Assembly (NCBI GenBank): GCA_013331315.1
Contig: DUGQ01000042.1
Span: 1-12,376 of the forward strand
Length of the DNA stretch: 12,376 nt
Direction of reading: 5' to 3'
Source of the DNA: Thermoplasmata archaeon
Lineage (GTDB): Archaea > Thermoplasmatota > Thermoplasmata > UBA10834
This document shows positions 6,256 to 11,889 of this stretch, piece by piece; position 1 is the first letter of the stretch; each line of letters opens with the position of its first letter. A program made the translations under genes and the position numbers. The notes beneath the pieces are model-generated. The model was not told the origin of the DNA and made no database searches. It worked only from the letters and a program-made list of their open reading frames with translations.

Positions 6256-7653
6256 ATGAAGAAGGCAGAGGACTTCAGCGAGTGGTACAACGAGATAGTC
6301 GAAAGGGCGAACCTCACCGACAAACGCTACCCGATCAAGGGCATGAACGTCTGGACGCCCTACGGCTGGAAGATAATGAGGGCCATCGACACCCAGATCA
6401 GGGAGGAGCTGGACGCGACGGACCATGACGAGGTCTGCTTCCCGCTGCTGATACCCGAGGACCAGTTCGCGAAGGAGAAGGAGCACATAAAGGGGTTCGA
6501 CGCCGAGGTCTTCTGGGTCACGCACGCAGGGCTCAACCCCCTGGATGTCAAGCTGCTCCTGAGGCCGACCAGCGAGACGGCCATGTATCCGATATTCTCG
6601 CTATGGGTCAGGTCGCACGCGGACCTGCCCCTCAAGACATACCAGATAGTCAACACGTTCAGGTACGAGACCAAGCAGACCAGGGCGTTCATCAGAGTCA
6701 GGGAGATCCATTTCTTCGAGTCGCACACCTGTCACGCCGACTTCGAGGACGCCGAGAGACAGGTAAGGGAGGACTACGAGATCCTGGGAAGACTGGCGAA
6801 GAAGTGGTGCATCCCATACAAGTTGCTCAAGCGGACCGACTGGGACAAGTTCCCTGGCGCGGACTACACCGTGGGGATCGACACGGTCCTTCCCAACGGG
6901 AGGACGCTCCAGCTGGGCTCCATCCATCAGTACAAGGAGAACTTCTCCAGGCCGTACGAGATCAAGTACGAGGACGACTCGGGAGAGCACAGGTACGTCC
7001 ATCAGACCACCTACGGCATGAGCGAGAGGTTGGTGGGAGCCATAGTGGCCATACACGGCGACGACAAGGGCATCGTCCTGCCGCCCGAGGTGGCCACGGT
7101 GCAGGTCGTCATAGTCCCAGTGCTGGCCAAGGGCGCGGCCGAGGCAGTGACGGCCGAGACTGAGAAGCTCAGGGAGGAGCTCAGGGCCGCGGGATTGCGC
7201 GTCCACCTGGACGACCGGGATGTCAGGCCCGGCGTGAAGTACTACGACTGGGAGCTGAAAGGCGTGCCTCTGAGGCTGGAGCTCGGCATGAGGGACATCG
7301 AGAAGGGTGTGGTCACCTTCGTCAGGCGTGACACGGGCGAGAAGACGCTCAGGGACCGCACCAAGGTCGTGGACGAGGCCAAGTCCATGCTCTCTGCGAT
7401 CGCGGACGACATGCTGCTGAGCGCCCAGGGAATCATGGATTCGCGGACCGTCACCGTCGACGATCTAAAGGACCTTCCGGAGAAGTTCATAAGGGCTGGA
7501 TGGTGCGGAGGCGAGGACTGCGGCCACGAGATCGAGAACCTCACCGACAGGAACATCATCGGGACCCCGATCGATGACGAGGGCTTCGAGGGAACATGCG
7601 TCGTGTGCGGCAAGCCGACGCGCACACCGGTGTACATCGCCCGGGCGATGTGA
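6256..7653 (+). CDS. proS: Prolyl-tRNA synthetase, archaeal/eukaryotic type
   Basis: A 465-residue class II aminoacyl-tRNA synthetase that charges tRNA-Pro with proline. The N-terminus KAEDFSEWYNEIVERANL is typical of the archaeal/eukaryotic form, which lacks the bacterial editing insertion. RPTSE at 103-107 is the proline/ATP site, motif 2 is FRYETKQTRAF at 135-145, and motif 3 lies around YGMSERLVGAI with Arg258. An anticodon-binding domain follows (about 278-375). The C-terminal domain has a zinc-type set C417-x4-C422 and C448-x2-C451, and ends with 'VYIARAM', matching the family's usual Tyr-containing tail. The ATG at 6256 is chosen over 6091 because the upstream residues lie in prs and look non-coding, and because of the TATA-like box 30 bases upstream. 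It is the last clearly core gene on the + strand before the accessory segment. Confidence 0.96.
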   Translation: MKKAEDFSEWYNEIVERANLTDKRYPIKGMNVWTPYGWKIMRAIDTQIREELDATDHDEVCFPLLIPEDQFAKEKEHIKGFDAEVFWVTHAGLNPLDVKLLLRPTSETAMYPIFSLWVRSHADLPLKTYQIVNTFRYETKQTRAFIRVREIHFFESHTCHADFEDAERQVREDYEILGRLAKKWCIPYKLLKRTDWDKFPGADYTVGIDTVLPNGRTLQLGSIHQYKENFSRPYEIKYEDDSGEHRYVHQTTYGMSERLVGAIVAIHGDDKGIVLPPEVATVQVVIVPVLAKGAAEAVTAETEKLREELRAAGLRVHLDDRDVRPGVKYYDWELKGVPLRLELGMRDIEKGVVTFVRRDTGEKTLRDRTKVVDEAKSMLSAIADDMLLSAQGIMDSRTVTVDDLKDLPEKFIRAGWCGGEDCGHEIENLTDRNIIGTPIDDEGFEGTCVVCGKPTRTPVYIARAM

Positions 7654-7723
7654 GCACCGCCAGTTGATGCGCTGCTGGGAGGCGTGCGATTCTAGAAACG
7701 GACTGTCTCCAGCTACGGCAAGG

Positions 7724-7951
7724 CTACTGCGGCACCCGCTTCCTGCGGAAGAGGAGCATACCGATCAAGCCGAATGCGATCAACGGGGTGTAGATGGTGT
7801 ATATCCCGATGTTACCCCTGTCGAACGGGTACCATGTCCCGTACATGATCGCCCAGCCCCAGTAGACCAGTATCCCGGCGACGAACAACATCAGGAAGAA
7901 GGCGAACGCTGCCTTTCTCTGGAAATCCGATGCATCACCTTCTGCCATCAT
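7724..7951 (-). CDS. Small two-helix membrane protein, unknown function
   Basis: A 75-residue protein I do not recognise. A short charged N-terminus (residues 1-13, ending QRK) is followed by a hydrophobic segment at about 14-37 with several aromatic residues (YWGWAIMY), a polar turn WYPFDRGN, a second hydrophobic segment at 47-68, and a basic tail RRKR. Positive charges at both ends suggest both termini are cytoplasmic and the Trp/Tyr/Pro-rich turn is outside. Two ATGs in tandem (7951 and 7948) can start it; a TATA-like box lies 24-27 bases upstream, so it is probably leaderless and either could be used. It converges on proS with a 70-base gap in which I see nothing. Codon use resembles the core genes, so it is probably native rather than part of the island. 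Confidence 0.7.
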   Translation of the reverse strand: MMAEGDASDFQRKAAFAFFLMLFVAGILVYWGWAIMYGTWYPFDRGNIGIYTIYTPLIAFGLIGMLLFRRKRVPQ

Positions 7952-7963
7952 CGCGCCAAATGG

Positions 7964-8010
7964 ATTGGCTGTATAAATGGCTTTCCACTCCCAATATTGG
8001 CCGTATAAAC
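7964..8010. repeat. Pair of 15-base direct repeats at the edge of the integrase region
   Basis: ATTGGCTGTATAAAT (7964-7978) and ATTGGCCGTATAAAC (7996-8010) match at 13 of 15 bases with a 32-base offset. They fill the gap between the core membrane-protein gene and the integrase stop. The first copy contains the TATA-like box of the small membrane gene. They could be a duplicated promoter element or part of a recombination site; the sequence does not decide. Confidence 0.4.
7971..7978 (-). promoter_or_regulatory. TATA-like box for the small membrane protein gene
   Basis: The - strand reads ATTTATAC, centred 24-27 bases before the tandem ATGs at 7951/7948, which fits a leaderless transcript. 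Confidence 0.45.
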
Positions 8011-8013
8011 ACT

Positions 8014-9318
8014 CTATCGCTCGACTCCTGGTTGGGAAGCCCTCGGAAAGCTAGCCTTGTGCTTCTCAAGCGCATCTATCAGCTCGAGTGTGCCCATCGA
8101 GCCATCTAAGAACTGAGAAACCATGGCACTCACATCCTTCGGCAGGTCGTCAGTTACCTCAATCTCAGGGGGTTCAATGACACCTAGTGGGCCGTTCGGT
8201 ATGCGCTCAGCCTGCTCGCGGAATGCCTCCTCTACTCCAGGCGCATCATACCAGTCACGCATGCTTCCGCCTTGAGTGGGGTCATGCCCCTGCAGATAGG
8301 CAGTGCTCTGTTTGCTGAGGTCCGCTCGCCTGCATGCAGTGCTCGCAAAGTGGCGCTTCTGGCACGGAAGAAGTGGTTGAAGACCATGCCGGACCTGTAT
8401 CCGTTTCCATTGACCCCTTACATTATCGGTGGACTGCTCTCGACTGAATAGCAACTGCTTTGCCCTGTTCCTGAAGGGTAGGATTGGGTTCTCGAGAAAC
8501 AATTCAGTTCCGATTTCCTTCTCCCATTCTACCAATGCCTCCACCACCTCGGGGCACAACCAACATGCAATCGAAGCGTGTGTCTTGAAGCTCTCCTCAA
8601 AGCCATCGGCAACCAGTGCGTACGGTCTGCCGTTGTCGTCGCGCAGAAGATGCTTCCACTTGACCTTGCAGAGGTGCTGTGGCCGCCATCCGTGCTGAGC
8701 CAACATGAGCCATTCGAGCTTCAGGTATATGTCAGGTTCCCGGCGAATGGCATCATGCCATTTGCGCACGAGCGCGTCAGAAGGTGTAGGTCGGCGCCCG
8801 ACTCTCGGAAGCCTCGGAAGGTCTCGCTTAGCGTCAATCGGCCAAGGAAGACCAATCCCATACTTCCATACACTGGCGAGGGCGGATAGCGATGTTCGCC
8901 AACTCCGATTCGGCACAGTCTCAAGAAACTCGAGCAACAGTTCCTGGCCATTTCTGGAAAGCTCCCTCTTCGTAGTGTCATCCAGACTCTTTTCAGCCCA
9001 GAATCGTCGGAACTGTATCGAGTAGCTCCTCCGAGTTTGCGCTTTGAGCCTGATGCGTGTTGATTGGCTGAAGCGTTCCAAGATACCTTCAAGCTCTAAC
9101 GGCAACTCATAATCATCACCGAAGGCATCATGGCAAGCGTCGCTCTCCCCGTCCGCCCCAAGCTGGGGTTCATGCTTGGGTTCATCGATACACATTCCCA
9201 GTGATGAGTTGTCCCCATCCTCACCACCGTGACCTGTATCACGGTCCCCAGCCGTCAACTTATCGATAGAGGCCCATGTCTCGTCACGGAGAGGCCCCCG
9301 TTTGCAGTCAACCTTCAT
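8014..9318 (-). CDS. Tyrosine recombinase / phage-type integrase
   Basis: A 434-residue site-specific recombinase. An acidic, probably disordered N-terminal region (1-70) precedes a helical core-binding domain (about 75-160, with TRRSYSIQFRRFW and SWRTSLSALASVWKYG). The catalytic domain shows box I AQHGWRPQHLCKVKW with Arg212, the candidate beta-hairpin Lys245 (SFKTH), Arg322 in CQKRHFAS, His345 in LQGHDPTQGG and the nucleophile Tyr357 in RDWYDAPG. The residue three before Arg322, normally His, is Cys319. A tail of about 75 residues extends past the tyrosine. The ATG at 9318 has no clear Shine-Dalgarno; Met42 (9195) is an alternative that would remove the acidic region. The gene sits where core genes give way to small unknown genes, as expected for an integrated element. 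No directionality factor or att site is identified with certainty. Confidence 0.85.
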   Translation of the reverse strand: MKVDCKRGPLRDETWASIDKLTAGDRDTGHGGEDGDNSSLGMCIDEPKHEPQLGADGESDACHDAFGDDYELPLELEGILERFSQSTRIRLKAQTRRSYSIQFRRFWAEKSLDDTTKRELSRNGQELLLEFLETVPNRSWRTSLSALASVWKYGIGLPWPIDAKRDLPRLPRVGRRPTPSDALVRKWHDAIRREPDIYLKLEWLMLAQHGWRPQHLCKVKWKHLLRDDNGRPYALVADGFEESFKTHASIACWLCPEVVEALVEWEKEIGTELFLENPILPFRNRAKQLLFSREQSTDNVRGQWKRIQVRHGLQPLLPCQKRHFASTACRRADLSKQSTAYLQGHDPTQGGSMRDWYDAPGVEEAFREQAERIPNGPLGVIEPPEIEVTDDLPKDVSAMVSQFLDGSMGTLELIDALEKHKASFPRASQPGVER

Positions 9319-9382
9319 GCACTACCAGCCCGTCAACTCCGCACCAGGCTCTCCACATCCCCGTGGGATTCACAGTTCATTC

Positions 9383-9712
9383 TCAATCACTCGATACGTG
9401 TCTGTCCAGAGTGTCGCCCTCCTCGATGGACACGATTCTTCGATTCCCATCGGCGACGATTGTGTAGGTGCTCCCGGGAAGCAGTTCGAGGGGCACCGGA
9501 CTTTCGCCGTAAGGGTCGTAGTCGCGCGCCGCTTGGCTCCATATGGGAGACGGTATCTCCAGCAACGCGCGCATATCACCCTCAAGCCGAAACGAGAACT
9601 TTGTCTTCAGCAAGACTATCCAATGATGGGCCTCGTATATCCCTGGGTAGTTGTTGTACCACACTCGACGTTCCCCGCAATAGTCAATCACCTCGACCAC
9701 GCAGCACTCCAT
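9383..9712 (-). CDS. Hypothetical protein, 109 residues
   Basis: Unrecognised. It is a soluble protein with alternating hydrophobic and charged residues suggesting beta strands (VVEVIDYCGERRVWY, HHWIVLLKTKFSFRLEG, STYTIVADGNRRIVSIEEGD). It has four cysteines, two adjacent near the N-terminus (ECCVVEVIDYC), and no signal peptide or membrane segment. Two + strand frames over the same bases are open, but their translations are rich in Arg, Ser and Pro like typical shadow frames, while this one has a normal composition. Its ATG overlaps the TGA of a short upstream frame (TGATG). No Shine-Dalgarno or TATA-like box is obvious directly upstream. It lies 64 bases upstream of the integrase start on the same strand and could be co-transcribed with it. 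Confidence 0.5.
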   Translation of the reverse strand: MECCVVEVIDYCGERRVWYNNYPGIYEAHHWIVLLKTKFSFRLEGDMRALLEIPSPIWSQAARDYDPYGESPVPLELLPGSTYTIVADGNRRIVSIEEGDTLDRHVSSD

Positions 9713-9849
9713 CAGTTTCGAGTCGGAGGTGTCAGCGTGGCCCGCACGTTGTCGCAGCCGGGAAGATAGACCGCCAGAGAGTTCGTCGCATTCTCCCGAG
9801 TTTCAATCCCCTTTGATTGACATCCGAAGAAGGACTTCTGGCTCGACAT
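9712..9849 (-). CDS. Possible small protein of 45 residues, coupled to the downstream gene
   Basis: Weakly supported. The frame runs from ATG 9849 to a TGA sharing its last base with the ATG of the 109-residue gene (TGATG), an arrangement typical of translational coupling. The product would be a small polar protein (MSSQKSFFGCQSKGIETREN, then NATNSLAVYLPGC). A TATA-like string on this strand is centred about 30 bases upstream. Against it: residues 3-15 are the complement of repeat copy 1, and the same frame in the second repeat copy has a stop codon. An upstream ATG at 9924 would add 25 residues. It may be only a chance open frame. Confidence 0.2.
   Translation of the reverse strand: MSSQKSFFGCQSKGIETRENATNSLAVYLPGCDNVRATLTPPTRN
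9803..9843 (+). repeat. 41-base imperfect direct repeat, copy 1
   Basis: It is 34/41 identical, without gaps, to 10990-11030. The shared blocks are TCAATCC at the left, AAGGAC in the middle and TCTGGCT at the right. The left part is a perfect dyad, TCAATC-6 bases-GATTGA, and the right part holds GAAG-5 bases-CTTC. It lies about 20 bases before the TATA-like box and 60 bases before the ATG of the 133-residue gene. Confidence 0.65.
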
Positions 9850-9862
9850 CCTCGAGCAGAAG

Positions 9863-9870
9863 CCATAAAG
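9863..9870 (+). promoter_or_regulatory. Possible TATA-like box for the 133-residue gene
   Basis: CCATAAAG is centred about 37 bases before the ATG at 9904. A transcript starting 25-27 bases downstream would begin just at the GGAGGG, leaving a very short leader. The match is weak. Confidence 0.25.
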
Positions 9871-9892
9871 ACCAAGAATATGATATGGGAAA

Positions 9893-9898
9893 GGAGGG
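9893..9898 (+). promoter_or_regulatory. Shine-Dalgarno deciding the start at 9904
   Basis: GGAGGG is five bases before ATG 9904. It favours this start over the in-frame ATG at 9880 and a TTG at 9817. Confidence 0.5.
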
Positions 9899-9903
9899 AA
9901 TGG

Positions 9904-10305
9904 ATGCCAGCTCGCAGCAAACACCTAGCGTTTGATGAAATGCTGAGAGAGAAGGGAGTCATAATGGACGATACAGATGGAACAACCGTCCATAATAGAC
10001 TCGATAGGCATGCCAGAACCTATGGCCCCAATCATCGTGAGGAAGACGAATGGCATTCTCACGTCGGTGTTAGGTCAATGACAGACAACCTTCTCAGTAG
10101 CTTCGGCAACATAAGCAAAGAAAGAGCTACAGACTACGTCCGAATCGCGCATGGCCATGAATGCTTAGACTACATGGCTTCGAAACTCAGAAGGCAGTAT
10201 GACTGCAGCTATGCCGCTCTCGATTGGGATGAGGTGTTCAGACGAACCTGGCGATACATGAAGTCGAAAGGTTATGACCGGTCTTATTACAGAGAACTTG
10301 GGTGA
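9904..10305 (+). CDS. Hypothetical His/Arg-rich protein, 133 residues
   Basis: Unrecognised. A soluble, charged, probably helical protein. Residues 30-53 contain five histidines with arginines and acids (HNRLDRHARTYGPNHREEDE, then WHSH), and His83 and His85 (IAHGHE) follow, so a metal or nucleic-acid site is possible but not shown. The C-terminal third is aromatic and basic (DWDEVFRRTWRYMKSKGYD). The ATG at 9904 is chosen for the GGAGGG five bases before it; ATG 9880 would add eight residues. The frame remains open back to a TTG at 9817 that lies in repeat copy 1. Composition is lower in G+C than the core genes, consistent with the accessory segment. The next + strand gene begins 99 bases later. 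Confidence 0.6.
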   Translation: MPARSKHLAFDEMLREKGVIMDDTDGTTVHNRLDRHARTYGPNHREEDEWHSHVGVRSMTDNLLSSFGNISKERATDYVRIAHGHECLDYMASKLRRQYDCSYAALDWDEVFRRTWRYMKSKGYDRSYYRELG

Positions 10306-10333
10306 GTGTCGATGACTTCCGATGACCGCACCT

Positions 10334-10349
10334 CCTTCTTGATAGAAGG
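10334..10349 (+). other. Perfect 6-bp hairpin between two accessory genes
   Basis: CCTTCT-TGAT-AGAAGG lies 28 bases after the stop of the 133-residue gene. No T tract follows, so a terminator is not supported. It may be a processing or regulatory stem, or chance. Confidence 0.25.
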
Positions 10350-10404
10350 CCGTTGGGGCGAAACGTAGCGGAGCTGTGTCACACCCTGTTATCGATAAAT
10401 ACTC

Positions 10405-10944
10405 ATGACACAATCGGGTAGTGCTTCAGGGGGGTTCGACCTGACACCAGAAGAGGGGCTATTCGCCGCAACGTGTGGCCTAGTTCTTGCGACGCTCGTA
10501 CTAGCGTACTTCACATTAGTGTTGGGAAGACATGCAAGGGATTTGAACAACATTGAGAGGGCCAGAGACCAAGCACAGTTGACGCAAACACGAATTCGCT
10601 TGTTGGCCTCTGCGATTGAAGCGGCTGGCGAAGTAATACTGTTGAATCCACACCTAATGTGGCAGGAGATTTTCACTCACCGACCAGTGACACAATTCAC
10701 GCGCCCGGTCCGGAACCTCAGAACGGCAGCGTTGGCGCTGGGGGTTGAGGAGCAGAACCTCCTAGTCAGACTATCCAGTGACATACTGGCAGTTGTAGAC
10801 AGTGCTGGTGTGGAATCTGAAGCTGTGCCTGAGAAGGGTGCCTTCCTTAAGCAAGTCGACCAACTGAAAGAGAAGGCATTATCCGTGAAATCGTCATGGG
10901 ACAGAGAATTGGTGAATGCTGTCGCCCCGAAAAGACCCCTCTGA
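10405..10944 (+). CDS. Membrane-anchored helical protein, 179 residues, unknown function
   Basis: Unrecognised. A short polar N-terminus (1-18) is followed by one membrane segment at about 19-41 (LFAATCGLVLATLVLAYFTL), then RHAR and a long, mainly helical cytoplasmic part (42-179) with coiled-coil-like stretches (DLNNIERARDQAQLTQTRIR) and a Lys/Glu-rich last helix (QVDQLKEKALSVKSSWDREL). The positive residues after the segment suggest the C-terminal part is inside. The layout resembles small membrane-tethered proteins found in mobile elements and defence islands, but nothing specific identifies it. The ATG at 10405 is the only good start; GATAAATA lies immediately upstream but is too close for a normal TATA spacing. 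Repeat copy 2 begins 45 bases after the stop. Confidence 0.6.
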   Translation: MTQSGSASGGFDLTPEEGLFAATCGLVLATLVLAYFTLVLGRHARDLNNIERARDQAQLTQTRIRLLASAIEAAGEVILLNPHLMWQEIFTHRPVTQFTRPVRNLRTAALALGVEEQNLLVRLSSDILAVVDSAGVESEAVPEKGAFLKQVDQLKEKALSVKSSWDRELVNAVAPKRPL

Positions 10945-10989
10945 CACATCAGTCATGCTGTGTGGCAAAGAGAAGACTTAACCCCCCGG

Positions 10990-11030
10990 TCAATCCGATT
11001 TGACTGAAATCAGAAAAAGGACGTCTGGCT
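10990..11030 (+). repeat. 41-base imperfect direct repeat, copy 2
   Basis: Partner of 9803-9843, at an offset of 1187 bases. The left dyad TCAATC-6 bases-GACTGA is kept with one mismatch (a possible G-T pair), and the right part holds CAGA-9 bases-TCTG. It lies about 55 bases before a TATA-like box and about 96 bases before the ATG at 11127, in a 161-base or longer gap with no gene. Confidence 0.65.
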
Positions 11031-11082
11031 ATGCACGGGTGAAGACTCCGACGAAGTCACCTTTGCGTTATTCCTGAGAAAA

Positions 11083-11090
11083 GAATAAAT
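11083..11090 (+). promoter_or_regulatory. TATA-like box for the two-helix extracytoplasmic protein gene
   Basis: GAATAAAT is centred 40 bases before ATG 11127 and 19 bases before ATG 11106. Transcription would be expected near 11112, which is after the earlier ATG, so it favours 11127. Confidence 0.4.
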
Positions 11091-11126
11091 GGGTCGGAAT
11101 CACATATGTGCACCGGTCCGGGGGAA

Positions 11127-11675
11127 ATGCGTCTAACTTCGAGTTATCTGGCATTCTTGATTGCGGCAATGCTACTTGTTGTTGCATTCGTAGCTGTGGT
11201 CATTACTGCGCCCATTTCAGAGATATCTGTCAGGATACAGAACCTAGACGAATTTGAGACTGTGAGCATGGTCCTTTATCTCGATGATTCAATCGAGGCA
11301 TATTCTTGTGCTGGTCCCGGATTGTGGATATCGTGGAAGCTCCATGTAGTTCCTGGCACGCATAGCATTGGGATTGATTACGTATTCAGCCAATCCTTTG
11401 AGAATGAACCAGACCAGGTCATTGACTTCGAATGGACGACCTATGTGGGATTCAACGGAGTAGAAAACGACTGGTTCATAGTTGATGATAGCGGAATCGG
11501 CCCCCATCTAGCTGACTTGCTGTACAAGACTTCCTCCCCGCTCGAGCAGGCAGTCAATGACCCCCACGTTATGGCTCCAGCTCTTACATTGACCGTGTTG
11601 CTTATTGTACTTTTCCTAGCCAGGTGGAACATGAGCAAGACTCAGCAACGAGACACACCAGGTAAGGAACCCTAG
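11127..11675 (+). CDS. Membrane protein with extracytoplasmic domain, 182 residues, unknown function
   Basis: Unrecognised. The N-terminus MRLTSSYLAFLIAAMLLVVA continues a hydrophobic segment at about 7-27 (signal anchor). A domain of roughly 120 residues follows (28-148), with alternating strand-like patterns (EISVRIQNLDEFETVSMVLY, KLHVVPGTHSIGIDYVF, DWFIVDD) that suggest a beta-sandwich outside the membrane. A second segment at about 150-166 (APALTLTVLLIVLFLA) and a polar tail RWNMSKTQQRD end it. Both termini would be inside. An in-frame ATG at 11106 adds seven residues, but the TATA-like box is too close to it; GGGGGA directly precedes 11127. G+C is low compared with the core genes. It is convergent with the Hint-domain gene 214 bases away; a possible functional link is not shown. 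Confidence 0.65.
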   Translation: MRLTSSYLAFLIAAMLLVVAFVAVVITAPISEISVRIQNLDEFETVSMVLYLDDSIEAYSCAGPGLWISWKLHVVPGTHSIGIDYVFSQSFENEPDQVIDFEWTTYVGFNGVENDWFIVDDSGIGPHLADLLYKTSSPLEQAVNDPHVMAPALTLTVLLIVLFLARWNMSKTQQRDTPGKEP

Positions 11676-11789
11676 GGATAGGACACCCAGGGAATGCGAG
11701 CAATCACTCACCTTGATTCAGAGGAAGCGAGGAAGATGACATTAGCTTCGGAATTGTGGTCGCTGAGCGTCTTCGTTGGAGGTCGGGCG

Positions 11790-11802
11790 CTGCACTGTGC
11801 AG
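11790..11802. other. 13-base perfect palindrome in the gap between convergent genes
   Basis: CTGCAC-T-GTGCAG is a perfect dyad around one central base. It lies between the stops of two convergent genes, so an operator role is unlikely; it may be a protein-binding or recombination site, or chance. The rest of 11676-11889 shows no convincing gene. Confidence 0.25.
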
Positions 11803-11889
11803 ACTAGTGCCTTCGAGACCTCAGAAGCGATTCCTGGCTTACGCTGACATCGGACAAACGTGGCTCGCCAAGAGCCCAGGATAACAGGT

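Noticed and set aside
7654-8013. tRNA gene as integrase target next to proS
   Set aside because: No cloverleaf, TTCRA-type T arm or CCA end could be found in the gaps.
9302-9769. + strand open frame of 155 residues
   Set aside because: It overlaps the 109-residue - strand gene, which has the more normal composition; no Shine-Dalgarno or TATA-like box fits it.
9229-9816. Long + strand open frame of 195 residues
   Set aside because: Its translation is dominated by Arg, Ser and Pro and resembles an antisense shadow of the integrase and the 109-residue gene; no start signal.
9800-9822. CRISPR-like look of GTTTCAATCCC near repeat copy 1
   Set aside because: Only two diverged copies 1187 bases apart, no regular spacers and no cas genes.
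10312-10368. 18-residue frame just after the 133-residue gene
   Set aside because: Too short and without support; probably chance.
11694-11807. + strand frame of 37 residues beginning MRAITHLDSEEARKM
   Set aside because: Short, no usable ribosome site, no recognisable motif; could be a real small gene but nothing supports it beyond the open frame.
11818-11840. Possible third copy of the 41-base repeat (TCAGAAG...CCTGGCTTA)
   Set aside because: Only the two ends resemble copy 2; the middle and the left dyad do not match.
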